Assembly: GCA_040385825.1 (NCBI GenBank)
Contig: JAZKGQ010000034.1
Span: 1 to 54,904 of the forward strand
Direction of reading: 5' to 3'
DNA length: 54,904 bases
DNA from: JANNNF01 sp040385825
GTDB taxonomy: Bacteria > Pseudomonadota > Alphaproteobacteria > Rhodobacterales > Rhodobacteraceae
Both the position numbers and the translations under genes were made by a program. This document shows, in pieces, positions 1 to 7,445 of the stretch; the stretch's first letter is position 1; each line of letters opens with the position of its first letter. The notes beneath the pieces were generated by a model. It ran no database searches and was not told the origin of the DNA. It was given only the letters and a program-made list of their open reading frames with translations.

Positions 1-346
1 CGACGCGCCAGGATGATCCCATCGACATCTGCGCGGCAAAGGCCACCATCGCGCCCAGGCCTGCGACAAGAATTCCGGTGATGCCCAGGGCCAGATCGGT
101 GCCTTCGGTCCAGAAGGGATCGGTCTTGTGCAGCACAGGCCAGATCATCCACAGCAGCGGCCCGAAGAACGCCAGGATGAAGGCCGCGCGAAACCCGAAA
201 GCCGCCGCGCGGTCGCGCCCTCTGGCCTGCGCGAACAGCCAGACGGGTTTGTCTGCCGCCTGTGCCGCGATGGCGCTGCCCCAGAAGAACAGCGCCAGAT
301 AGCCGGCCACAAGGGCCAGCGCGGCCCAGCCCAGAGCCGAGATCAT
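1..346 (-). CDS. Isoprenylcysteine carboxyl methyltransferase-family membrane protein, partial
   Basis: The gene starts with ATG at 346 on the minus strand and runs off the left edge of the window, so only about 115 N-terminal residues are present. They begin MISALGWAALALVAGYLALF and form two or three hydrophobic helices, ending in the FAAQMSMGSSWRV segment seen near the middle of ICMT/PEMT-like membrane methyltransferases. The catalytic C-terminal half is missing here. It begins 4 bp after the stop codon of the upstream metal ATPase, so the two are probably cotranscribed. A methyltransferase of this family next to zinc/cadmium ATPases is a familiar arrangement, but its substrate there is not known to me. 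Confidence 0.7.
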   Translation of the reverse strand, partial: MISALGWAALALVAGYLALFFWGSAIAAQAADKPVWLFAQARGRDRAAAFGFRAAFILAFFGPLLWMIWPVLHKTDPFWTEGTDLALGITGILVAGLGAMVAFAAQMSMGSSWRV

Positions 347-350
347 AGGC

Positions 351-2774
351 TCACGCCTCGCGGTCGGGGTCAAAGCGCAGCAGGCGCAGCGCATTGATCG
401 TGACCAGCACGGTGGCCCCGGTATCGGCCAGAATGGCGATCCACAATCCGGTCAGCCCCAGCACCGTCGTCACCAGGAACACCGCCTTCAGGCCGATCGC
501 GACAGTCACGTTCTGGCGGATGTTGGCCATCGCCGCGCGTGTCAGCCGGATCACCCCGGCAATGTCGGTCACCCGGTCGCGCAGGATTGCGGCATCGGCG
601 GTTTCCAGCGCCACATCGGTACCCGACCCCATGGCGACGCCGATATTGGCCTGCTTCAGGGCAGGCGCGTCGTTGATGCCGTCACCGATCATCATGACGC
701 CGCCCTGTTCGTTCATCGTCTTGATGAAGTTCAGCTTGTCCTCGGGCATCATGTCGGCCTGGAATTCCATCCCCAGACCGCCCGCTATGGCCTTGGCCGT
801 GCGCGGGTTGTCGCCCGTCAGCATGACAGGCGTGATCCCCATGGCCCGGAGTTGGCGCATCCCCTCCATCGCGTCGGCGCGCGGCTCGTCGCGCATGGCG
901 ATCAGGCCCATCGGAGTCTTGTCGCGGTAGATGGCGACGGCAGTCTTGCCTTCTTCCTCGAACACCGCCGCACGAGCAAGGCCTGCCGCATCCAGCCCGC
1001 CGTTGTCGTTCGCATAGCGGGGCGAAGCGACCCAGGCGGGCGCGTCGCCCACCGTGGCGATCACGCCCTTGCCCATCAGCGCCTTGGCATCCTTCGACGG
1101 CAGGGCCTCGACGCCCGCCTCCTTGGCCTTGTTCAGGATGGCGATGGCCAGAGGATGGCTGGACCCGGTTTCGACACCCGCCGCAACGGCCAGCAATTCC
1201 GCCTCGGTCGTGGTTCCGAAGGTCACCACATCGGTCACGCGCGGCTTGCCGTGGGTCAGGGTGCCGGTCTTGTCAAAGGCGATGCGGCTGACCTTGGCGG
1301 CGGCCTCGATCACGGCACCGCCTTTCAGCAGCATCCCGCGCCGCGCGCCGGAAGACAGCGCCGAAGTGATGGAAGCAGGCACCGAGATGACCAGCGCACA
1401 GGGGCAGCCGATCAGCAGCAGCGTCAGGCCCCGGTAGATCCAGGTGTTCCAGTCCGCGCCGGTCGCCAGCGGCGGCACCAGGATCACGAGAACCGCCAGC
1501 ACCACGATCAGCGGCATGTACCAGCGGCTGAAACGGTCGATGAAGCGTTCGGTCGGCGCGCGCGCCTCCTCGGCTTCCTCGACCAGCCGGATGATGCGGG
1601 CGATGGTGTTGTCTTCGGGGCCTTTGGTGACCTTCACCTTCAGCACGGCTTCGGTGTTGATCGAGCCTGCATAGACCGCGTCGCCCGGCCCCTTGTTCAC
1701 CGGCACGCTTTCGCCCGTCACCGGGCTGTCGTCGACGCCGCTGTTGCCTTCGGTGATCTCGCCGTCGGCCGGCACGCGGTCGCCGGGGCGCACCAGCACG
1801 GACTGGCCCACCTCAAGGCTGGAGGCCGGAACTTCGCGCGTCTTGCCGTCGATCAGCAGTTGCGCGGTCTTGGGCACCAGATTGGCCAGCGCCCGGATGC
1901 CGTCACGCGCCTTGCCGGCGGCGACGCCTTCCAGCAACTCGCCCACGGCGAACAGGAACACGACCAGCGCCGCCTCCTCGGCCGCGTCAATGAACAGGGC
2001 GCCGATGGCGGCAATGGTCATCAGGCTTTCGATGGTGAAGGGCTGGCCCACCCGCAGGGCGGCAAAGGCGCGCCGCGCCACGGGGGCCGCACCGATGATG
2101 CAGGCGGCGACGAAGGCCCATTTGCCGATCTGCGGAGCGACCAGGTTCACCGCATAGGCGGATGCCAGCAGGATGGCGGTGAAAATCACCAGCTTGCCCT
2201 TGCCGGTCTGATACCAGCGCTTGCCCCGGTCGGCGGGGTCGTCATGCACATGGCCGGGGCTGCCGTGACCCGAGTCGTCACGCTTTGCGACGGCGGCGAC
2301 GGCCTTCGGTCCGTGGTCGTGGCCCGAATGGTCATGCCCGGAATGGTCGTGACCCGAATGATCGTGGCCCGAATGATCGTGGCCCTTGTGGTCGTGATCC
2401 TTGTGGTCATGCCCGGAATGGCCGCCACAGGAGGAATGGTCGTGACCTTCGTGATCATGCCCTGCATGCTCGTCGCCATGGTCCTTGGCCGGAGCCCCCG
2501 GCATCACGAAATCCTTCTTCGCCGGGGCAGCCTTCGCCGCCACCGCGCGAGGCGTCAGGCCATAGCCCAGGGACTTCACAAGCTTTTCCACCTTGTCGCG
2601 GCCGGTCTTGGTTTCATCCAGCGTCAGGCGAAGCCGTTCGGACATCAGGCCCACTTCGACACCGCTGACACCGGGAAGGCGCGCCACGGCATCCTTGATC
2701 TTGCTGGCGCAGGATCCACAATCCATGCCAGATACGGTCCAGTCGCAGGCCGTGCCTGATTGTGTCTCAGCCAT
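351..2774 (-). CDS. zntA: Zn2+/Cd2+/Pb2+-exporting P1B-type ATPase
   Basis: An inner-membrane pump of 807 residues that exports divalent soft metals at the cost of ATP. There is one N-terminal HMA domain with GMDCGSC (Cys19, Cys22). A very His-rich linker follows (about residues 99-182). Then come the actuator TGES loop, the membrane CPC motif (457-459) followed by ALVISVP as in the P1B-2 subgroup, the phosphorylation site DKTGTLT (Asp501), and GDGINDAPAL. The start at 2774 is preferred over an in-frame ATG at 2810 because GGGAG lies just upstream and the earlier start overlaps the promoter. The divergent MerR regulator and the operator between them fit metal induction. Cd, Zn and Pb cannot be told apart from sequence alone. 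Confidence 0.93.
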   Translation of the reverse strand: MAETQSGTACDWTVSGMDCGSCASKIKDAVARLPGVSGVEVGLMSERLRLTLDETKTGRDKVEKLVKSLGYGLTPRAVAAKAAPAKKDFVMPGAPAKDHGDEHAGHDHEGHDHSSCGGHSGHDHKDHDHKGHDHSGHDHSGHDHSGHDHSGHDHGPKAVAAVAKRDDSGHGSPGHVHDDPADRGKRWYQTGKGKLVIFTAILLASAYAVNLVAPQIGKWAFVAACIIGAAPVARRAFAALRVGQPFTIESLMTIAAIGALFIDAAEEAALVVFLFAVGELLEGVAAGKARDGIRALANLVPKTAQLLIDGKTREVPASSLEVGQSVLVRPGDRVPADGEITEGNSGVDDSPVTGESVPVNKGPGDAVYAGSINTEAVLKVKVTKGPEDNTIARIIRLVEEAEEARAPTERFIDRFSRWYMPLIVVLAVLVILVPPLATGADWNTWIYRGLTLLLIGCPCALVISVPASITSALSSGARRGMLLKGGAVIEAAAKVSRIAFDKTGTLTHGKPRVTDVVTFGTTTEAELLAVAAGVETGSSHPLAIAILNKAKEAGVEALPSKDAKALMGKGVIATVGDAPAWVASPRYANDNGGLDAAGLARAAVFEEEGKTAVAIYRDKTPMGLIAMRDEPRADAMEGMRQLRAMGITPVMLTGDNPRTAKAIAGGLGMEFQADMMPEDKLNFIKTMNEQGGVMMIGDGINDAPALKQANIGVAMGSGTDVALETADAAILRDRVTDIAGVIRLTRAAMANIRQNVTVAIGLKAVFLVTTVLGLTGLWIAILADTGATVLVTINALRLLRFDPDREA
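2314..2418 (-). repeat. Seven tandem 15-bp units encoding GHDHS-type His repeats
   Basis: Seven consecutive 15-bp units, each a variant of tggtcgtgacccgaa on the plus strand, encode the pentapeptide Gly-His-Asp-His-Ser/Lys in the linker between the HMA domain and the first membrane helix of the zinc-type ATPase. Units differ at only a few positions, so the array has probably expanded or contracted by slippage or recombination. Confidence 0.85.
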
Positions 2775-2820
2775 TATGTTCTCCCAGCCCTTGCGGGCAG
2801 TTGCATTCATCGATTCGGCA

Positions 2821-2850
2821 AATTAAAGTCTCTAGCAACTATAGCTTCAA
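2821..2850 (-). promoter_or_regulatory. MerR-type promoter/operator of the Zn/Cd ATPase gene
   Basis: Read on the minus strand there is a -35 TTGAAG (2845-2850), an 18-19 bp spacer and a -10 TTAATT/TAATTT. The spacer contains the dyad CTATAG-TTG-CTAGAG (2830-2844), with five of six arm positions matching. An over-long spacer holding a dyad is the hallmark of MerR-family activated promoters, and the core resembles CadR/PbrR operators. It lies between the ATPase and its divergent regulator and could serve both. Confidence 0.8.
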
Positions 2851-2860
2851 GGGAAATCTT

Positions 2861-3301
2861 ATGCTGACGATAGGAAAATTGGGCGCGCAGGCCCGAGTCA
2901 AGGTGCCGACCATCCGCTATTATGAACAGATCGGCCTTTTGCCCGAGGCCGAGCGCAGCACAGGCAACCAGCGGCTTTACAGCCGCAAGGCCATGGAACG
3001 GCTGGCCTTCATCCGGCATGCGCGTGATCTGGGCTTCACGCTTGAGGCGATCCGCGACCTGCTCAGCCTGTCGGACCGGCCTGACCAGTCCTGCGCTGCC
3101 GCCGATGCGATTGCCAGGGCGCAACTGGTCGAGGTTGAAAGCCGGCTGGCGCGGCTGGCCGTGCTGAAGGCGGAACTGGAGCGGATGGTCCTGCAATGCG
3201 CCGGCGGGCGGATTGCCGATTGCCGGGTGATCGAAGTGCTGGGCGACCATTCCCTTTGCGCAACCGATCACCGCCACCCCGAGGCCGAAGCCGCCGCGTA
3301 A
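2861..3301 (+). CDS. MerR-family regulator of the Zn/Cd/Pb ATPase (ZntR/CadR/PbrR-like)
   Basis: A 146-residue metal-responsive activator. The N-terminal winged helix is typical (IGKLGAQARVKVPTIRYYEQIGLLP), followed by a dimerisation helix. Metal-site cysteines are Cys78, Cys113 and Cys121, with His130 and Cys133 in a His-containing tail. Cys78 corresponds to the cysteine of divalent-metal sensors and contrasts with the Ser77 of CueR found elsewhere in this window. The start at 2861 has AAGGGA six bases upstream; an in-frame ATG at 2762 would lie inside the divergent gene. It presumably binds the dyad at 2830-2844 and twists the promoter when loaded with Zn, Cd or Pb. Confidence 0.88.
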   Translation: MLTIGKLGAQARVKVPTIRYYEQIGLLPEAERSTGNQRLYSRKAMERLAFIRHARDLGFTLEAIRDLLSLSDRPDQSCAAADAIARAQLVEVESRLARLAVLKAELERMVLQCAGGRIADCRVIEVLGDHSLCATDHRHPEAEAAA

Positions 3302-3304
3302 CGG

Positions 3305-3733
3305 TCAGGCAAGGCGCAGGGTGATCCAGGTCAGCACGACATAGCGCCCGGCCTTGGCCAGCGTGACCACCAGCACCACGCGCCAGAAAGGCTCTCGCAT
3401 CAGCCCGGCCGCCAGCACCAGCGGATCGCCGATGATCGGCAGCCATGACCCGAACAGCGTCCACCAGCCCCGGCGCGCATACCAGCCCTGCGCGCGGGCA
3501 AGCTGGCCGGGCGACACAGGAAACCAGCGCGGCGGCGTGACCCCTTGCAAGAACCAGCCAATCGCCCAGTTGACCAGCGACCCCAGCACATTGCCGACAG
3601 TGGCAACCAGCAGCAGCAGCCAGACCGGGTTGGTTTCGGCCAGCAGCATGCCCACCAGCACCGCCTCGGACTGCGCAGGGATCAGGGTCGCGGCCAGGAA
3701 GGCCGCAAGGAACATCGCCGACAGGGTCATCAT
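3305..3733 (-). CDS. YqaA/DedA-family (SNARE-associated) membrane protein
   Basis: A protein of 142 residues with hydrophobic segments at both ends. The pattern SEAVLVGML, NVLGSLVNWAIGWFLQG and SWLPIIGDPLVLAAGLMR is typical of the short YqaA branch of the DedA superfamily. These are inner-membrane proteins related to lipid or ion transporters, and the function of this branch is poorly known. It starts 4 bp after the stop of the exporter gene upstream and ends 3 bp from the stop of the convergent merR gene, so it is probably the last gene of the nickel-type efflux operon. Its role in metal handling is not established. Confidence 0.78.
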   Translation of the reverse strand: MMTLSAMFLAAFLAATLIPAQSEAVLVGMLLAETNPVWLLLLVATVGNVLGSLVNWAIGWFLQGVTPPRWFPVSPGQLARAQGWYARRGWWTLFGSWLPIIGDPLVLAAGLMREPFWRVVLVVTLAKAGRYVVLTWITLRLA

Positions 3734-3737
3734 CGCG

Positions 3738-5048
3738 TCAGGCGGCCTTTGGCCAGCGGCGGTGCAGATCGTCGATCAGGTAAGGGTGGCGGTGGCCCTG
3801 CGTGGAATGTTCCCGCAGGTGGGGGTGGTCGGGGGGCAGGTCGGCATGGTCATGCGGAATGTCGGCAGGGTCTTGCGACGGCCACAGCAGCATGACCGCG
3901 ACCAGCGCCACCGCACCGACCGCCGCAAGGATCATGGCGGCGGCGGGCAGGCCAAACGCCGACCCGGCCCAGCCCGCCAGCGGATAGGTGATCAGCCAGG
4001 CCGCATGCGACAGCGCGAATTGCGCGGCAAAGACGGCAGGGCGGTCCTCGGGGCGGGCGGACCGGTTCAGGATGCGGCCGATCGGGGTCTGGGTCAGCGA
4101 AAACCCGAAACCCACCACCGCCCACAGCGCCAGCAGCCCCGAAAGGCTGCCCGCCAGTGCTGTGACAGCCACGCCGACCACCATCAGCGCCGCGCCGGAA
4201 ATCATCACTGGCCGGTCGGCAAAACGGTCAAGGATGCGCGGCAACAGGAACGCGGCCAGGATCGACCCGGCCCCGAAGGCGGCAAAGGCCAGCGCCACCT
4301 GCGGCTCGTTCAGACCCAGCCGGGCCTGCACCAGAACCACCGTGTTGACATAGACCATCGCCCCGGCGGCGGCGACCGACATCTCCATCACCATCAGCCC
4401 GCGCAGGCGCGGCGTCGCCAGATAGATGCGCGCGCCCTTTGTGACCGAGGACCAGAACGCCTGCGGTTCGCCCACCACGCGGGCGGGCAGGGCCACCGTC
4501 GCCACCAGCAGGGCCGAGACGGCAAACCCCGCAACCGTCCCGCCAAACAGAACCGGAAAGGTCACGACCGTCAGCAGGGCAGCGGCCAGCATCGGGCTGA
4601 CGAGTTGCTCCAGATCCTCGGTGAGCCGCATCAGCGACAGCGCGTTGGTATAGTCGCGCTCATCCGGCAGCACGTCGGGGATGGTGGCCTGAAACGCCGG
4701 GGTGAAGCCCGCAGATGCCGCCTGCAGGAAGAAGATCAGCACATAGATCTGCCAGACCTCGGTGACGAAGGGCAGGAACAGCACCACGCCCGCCCGTACC
4801 AGATCCAGCACCACCAGAAAGGCCCGGCGCGGCAGGCGTTCGGCCACCGCGGCGGCGACCGGGGCCAGCGTGACAAAGGCAATCATCTTGATCGCCAGCG
4901 CCGTGCCCAGCACCAGCCCCGCATCATCACCCGCAAGCTGCCAGGCCAGCAGGCCAAGCGCCACAGTGGCCAGCCCGGTGCCGATCAGCGCGATAAGCTG
5001 GGCCGCGAACAGGTGCCGGAAGGTCCGGTTGGCAAGAACGTTCAGCAT
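3738..5048 (-). CDS. nreB: MFS exporter with His-rich C-terminus, NreB-like (Ni2+/Co2+ efflux)
   Basis: A 436-residue, roughly 12-helix transporter of the MFS_3 type. The last 45 residues carry many histidines (PHDHADLPPDHPHLREH and HRHP), the feature that characterises the NreB nickel-resistance exporter. The preceding gene is an NreA-like repressor, giving the classic nreAB order with a 10-bp gap. Likely role: proton-driven export of nickel, perhaps cobalt, across the inner membrane, with the tail collecting metal on the cytoplasmic side. The family is known for nickel; the exact substrate here is inferred from the tail and the neighbour. Confidence 0.8.
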   Translation of the reverse strand: MLNVLANRTFRHLFAAQLIALIGTGLATVALGLLAWQLAGDDAGLVLGTALAIKMIAFVTLAPVAAAVAERLPRRAFLVVLDLVRAGVVLFLPFVTEVWQIYVLIFFLQAASAGFTPAFQATIPDVLPDERDYTNALSLMRLTEDLEQLVSPMLAAALLTVVTFPVLFGGTVAGFAVSALLVATVALPARVVGEPQAFWSSVTKGARIYLATPRLRGLMVMEMSVAAAGAMVYVNTVVLVQARLGLNEPQVALAFAAFGAGSILAAFLLPRILDRFADRPVMISGAALMVVGVAVTALAGSLSGLLALWAVVGFGFSLTQTPIGRILNRSARPEDRPAVFAAQFALSHAAWLITYPLAGWAGSAFGLPAAAMILAAVGAVALVAVMLLWPSQDPADIPHDHADLPPDHPHLREHSTQGHRHPYLIDDLHRRWPKAA

Positions 5049-5058
5049 GGGGCATCTT

Positions 5059-5316
5059 TCAGAGAAGTTTCGTCAGGGCCTTGATTTCGGCCAGATCGCC
5101 GGAGGCCGAAGATCTGACGCAATGGTCGATGTGATCATGGATCAGCGTGCGTTTTGCCTCGCTGATGGCCCGCTCGACCGCGAAAAGCTGGGTGGCGATG
5201 TCGGGGCAGGGGGTGCCTGCCTCGATCATGCCGATCACATGGCGCAAATGGCCCTCGGCGCGCCTGAGGCGCGTGACAATGGCCGGGTGGGTTGCATGCA
5301 GATGGTCTTGTGTCAT
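5059..5316 (-). CDS. nreA: CsoR/RcnR-family metal-sensing repressor, NreA-like
   Basis: An 85-residue all-helical repressor of the DUF156 family. It begins MTQDHLHATHPAIVTRLRRA, with three N-terminal histidines as in NreA/RcnR nickel-cobalt sensors. Cys37, His62 and Cys66 sit at almost the same positions as the Cu(I) ligands of CsoR (36, 61, 65 in M. tuberculosis), so the metal preference cannot be settled by these residues alone. The downstream exporter with His tail argues for nickel or cobalt. It probably binds the G/C-tract dyad just upstream (5327-5345) and represses both its own operon and the divergent one. Confidence 0.82.
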   Translation of the reverse strand: MTQDHLHATHPAIVTRLRRAEGHLRHVIGMIEAGTPCPDIATQLFAVERAISEAKRTLIHDHIDHCVRSSASGDLAEIKALTKLL

Positions 5317-5326
5317 ATATTCAGCC

Positions 5327-5345
5327 TAACCCCCCGGGGGGGATA
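5327..5345. promoter_or_regulatory. CsoR/RcnR-type operator between divergent nreAB and hupE operons
   Basis: The sequence TAACCCCCCGGGGGGGATA is a near-perfect dyad with a run of C facing a run of G, flanked by TA/ATA. G/C tracts flanked by AT are typical operators of the CsoR/RcnR family. It lies 11 bp before the repressor start codon and about 26 bp before the divergent small ORF, so it can control both directions. Confidence 0.75.
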
Positions 5346-5370
5346 GAACAACACCGAAGTCAGGCAGAGC

Positions 5371-5733
5371 GTGGACAGACCCCAGCATAGGCGTGCAGCA
5401 TCGGCACCTGCGGCAAGATTTGTCGTGGCGCTTCTGCTGATGCTAGCGCTGCTCCTGGTGCCTGCCGCCATCCAGTCGTCACATGGGCCGGGCGCGATTT
5501 ACCTTGCGCAGAAGGCTGACCTTGCCAAGCAGGCCCATGGTCATTCCCATGATCAGGACGCGGTGGGGCAGCACGATGCCACCGACCACGAACATCAGGT
5601 GTCCGCCATTCTGGCAGGGACGGCAAAGTCCGGCTTCACGGTGCAATCGGCCGTTCTTTTCCGCGACATGCCTCTGGCAGACGGGCACAGCCGGGATGGG
5701 CCGCGCCGACCGCCGCGTGATGCGCTGATCTGA
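5371..5733 (+). CDS. Small His-rich exported protein, first gene of the HupE operon (CutF-like layout)
   Basis: A 120-residue protein with a GTG start. It has a basic N-terminus, a strong signal-like helix (VVALLLMLALLLVPA), then a His-rich stretch (HGHSHDQD, QHDATDHEHQ) and a Pro/Arg tail (GPRRPPRDALI). It contains no cysteine. I do not recognise a named family. The layout of signal peptide, metal-ligand cluster and Pro-rich tail in the first position of a metal operon matches four other short ORFs in this window. That layout recalls CutF/CruR (DUF2946-like) upstream ORFs, with His replacing Cys in a nickel-type setting. A short hairpin AAGCC-GCA-GGCTT followed by TT (5735-5749) lies after its stop. 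An alternative reading is a periplasmic nickel-binding protein. Confidence 0.6.
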   Translation: MDRPQHRRAASAPAARFVVALLLMLALLLVPAAIQSSHGPGAIYLAQKADLAKQAHGHSHDQDAVGQHDATDHEHQVSAILAGTAKSGFTVQSAVLFRDMPLADGHSRDGPRRPPRDALI

Positions 5734-5780
5734 CAAGCCGCAGGCTTTTACGGACACCACGCTTTTTCAAGGACACAAAA

Positions 5781-6506
5781 ATGACTGTTCCAATCCTACG
5801 CCGGACGGCGGCAGGGCCACATGTGCCATGGGCACTGATGCTGCTCATTCTCGGCCTGCTTGTTGCCGCGGCGGCGCCTGCGCTTGCGCATGGCGTCACC
5901 CTTGGCGACAAGGGCTATATCCAGGAAGTGACCGGGGTGAAGATCATCCCCTTCCTTTACCTTGGCGCAAAACACATGGTCACCGGCTATGACCATCTGC
6001 TGTTCCTGTTCGGAGTGATCTTCTTTCTGTACGGGATGAAGCAGATCGGCACCTATGTCACGCTGTTCGCCATCGGCCATTCGACCACGATGCTGGCGGG
6101 CGTGTGGTTCAGCTTTGGCATCAACAGCTATGTCATTGACGCCATCATCGGCTTTTCGGTGGTCTACAAGGCGCTCGACAATCTGGGGGCCTTCCAGAAA
6201 TGGTTCGGGGTGCAGCCCAACACCAAGGTTGCCACGCTGATCTTCGGGTTCCTGCACGGCTTTGGCCTTGCCTCGAAAATCCTCGACTACGGCATCTCGT
6301 CCGACGGGCTTTTGCCCAACCTTCTGGCCTTCAACGTGGGTGTCGAGATCGGTCAGCTTCTGGCTCTTGCGGCCTTCCTTCTGGTGATGACCCGCTGGCG
6401 GGCCACACCTTCGTTCGCGCGGCAGGCCTATGCCGCAAACGTTCTGATGATGACCGCGGGTTTTGCGCTGATGGGCTACCAGCTCGTCGGTCTGGCCATC
6501 GCGTGA
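5781..6506 (+). CDS. HupE/UreJ-family nickel/cobalt permease
   Basis: A 241-residue membrane protein with a cleavable N-terminal segment ending ALAHG, followed by six to seven helices. Characteristic histidine motifs are HMVTGYDHLLFLFG, GHSTT and FLHGFGLASK, with an acidic ENVE-like VGVEIGQ near the end. HupE/UreJ proteins move Ni2+ (or Co2+) for hydrogenase or urease. Neither enzyme is encoded here, so in this setting it is more likely part of general metal handling. AAGGAC precedes the ATG. It follows the small His-rich ORF by 47 bp and precedes a membrane anchor protein by 17 bp, forming one operon divergent from nreAB. Confidence 0.82.
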   Translation: MTVPILRRTAAGPHVPWALMLLILGLLVAAAAPALAHGVTLGDKGYIQEVTGVKIIPFLYLGAKHMVTGYDHLLFLFGVIFFLYGMKQIGTYVTLFAIGHSTTMLAGVWFSFGINSYVIDAIIGFSVVYKALDNLGAFQKWFGVQPNTKVATLIFGFLHGFGLASKILDYGISSDGLLPNLLAFNVGVEIGQLLALAAFLLVMTRWRATPSFARQAYAANVLMMTAGFALMGYQLVGLAIA

Positions 6507-6523
6507 CAACCGGAGATACCAAG

Positions 6524-7402
6524 ATGCAACAACAACGATTCGACATCGGCAAAGCCCCCGTCCCCCCGCTGCGCGCCGAGCCAAGATACACACAACCAGG
6601 CGGTGGTGCGGGTCATATCCAGGGCGTTGCGACCACGTCCGGCGGGCTGATCCGCAGCACGCTGATGGCCGGGGGCGGGGCGCTGGCCATCCTGACCTTC
6701 TTCTGGCTGCCGGCGGAATACGGCGTCGATCCCACCGGCATCGGCGGCCTTCTGGGCCTGACCGAAATGGGCGACATCAAGCAGCAGCTTGCCGGCGAGG
6801 CCGCGGCCCAGGACGCAGCCGCAGCCGCCGCAGCCTCTGTGGCGGGGGGCGTGACCCCCTCGCTGCCGGGCGATGTTGCCGCCCGGCTGGACCGGATCGA
6901 CACCCAGCTTGCCCAGATCGCCGCCGTCATCGGTGCAGAGGTCACCATGGCCCCGCTGGCCCCGGCCGCCGTGGCGCCAGTGGCCCCGGAACTCGCACCG
7001 GAACCAGAGCCGACCCCAGAACTGGCGCCAGAGCTGGCAGCAGAACCCGCACCGATCGCGCCCGAAGCCGCCGCCGCCGGCTGGCGCGACGAGCTGGTGT
7101 TCACCCTTGCCCCCACCGAGGCCAAGGAAATCAAGCTGGTGATGGCGGCAGGCGACGCTGCGACCTTTGAATGGGGCGCCGACGGCAGCGGGGTGAACTA
7201 TACCCAGCACGGCGACGATGGCGGCGCAAACGAGGTCCGGTTTGAAGATGGCCGCGCCGCCGCCGGGCAACAGGGCACCATGACCGCGCCCTTTGCGGGC
7301 AAGCACGGCTGGTTCTGGCGCAACCGCGGCACCGAGCCGGTCACGGTCCGGCTGCGCGTCGGCGGGGGCTATGCGGAAATGGTCGAGGTCAAGCAGCCCT
7401 GA
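6524..7402 (+). CDS. Transmembrane anchor protein associated with HupE
   Basis: A protein of 292 residues. A cytoplasmic N-terminus of about 50 residues precedes one membrane helix (LIRSTLMAGGGALAILTFFWL). Then come an Ala/Gln-rich helical region, a Pro/Glu/Ala repeat linker (PELAPEPEPTPELAPELAAEP) and a C-terminal beta-rich domain with WGADGSGVNYTQHG and FAGKHGWFWRN. Proteins of this form are annotated simply as transmembrane anchor proteins and are found beside HupE/UreJ genes; the biochemical role is unknown to me. The start at 6524 has GGAG nine bases upstream. It is the last gene of its operon, followed by a strong hairpin. Confidence 0.68.
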   Translation: MQQQRFDIGKAPVPPLRAEPRYTQPGGGAGHIQGVATTSGGLIRSTLMAGGGALAILTFFWLPAEYGVDPTGIGGLLGLTEMGDIKQQLAGEAAAQDAAAAAAASVAGGVTPSLPGDVAARLDRIDTQLAQIAAVIGAEVTMAPLAPAAVAPVAPELAPEPEPTPELAPELAAEPAPIAPEAAAAGWRDELVFTLAPTEAKEIKLVMAAGDAATFEWGADGSGVNYTQHGDDGGANEVRFEDGRAAAGQQGTMTAPFAGKHGWFWRNRGTEPVTVRLRVGGGYAEMVEVKQP

Positions 7403-7408
7403 CCGCGC

Positions 7409-7437
7409 ATCGGGGCCGCCGCATTGGTGGCCCCGAT
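7409..7437. terminator. Hairpin between convergent operons (probable bidirectional terminator)
   Basis: ATCGGGGCC (7409-7417) pairs perfectly with GGCCCCGAT (7429-7437) around an 11-nt loop, in the short gap between the anchor-protein gene and the convergent GntR regulator. There is no clear T tract on either strand. Confidence 0.6.
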
Positions 7438-7445
7438 ACACCCTC

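Noticed and set aside
852..2759. Long plus-strand open frame opposite the Zn/Cd ATPase gene
   Set aside because: Low-complexity Arg/His/Gln-rich composition, no domain, entirely antisense to a well-supported P-type ATPase in high-GC DNA.
3354..5084. Plus-strand 576-residue frame over the MFS exporter
   Set aside because: Repeat-like Gln/Arg/His-rich antisense product of the nreB-like gene.
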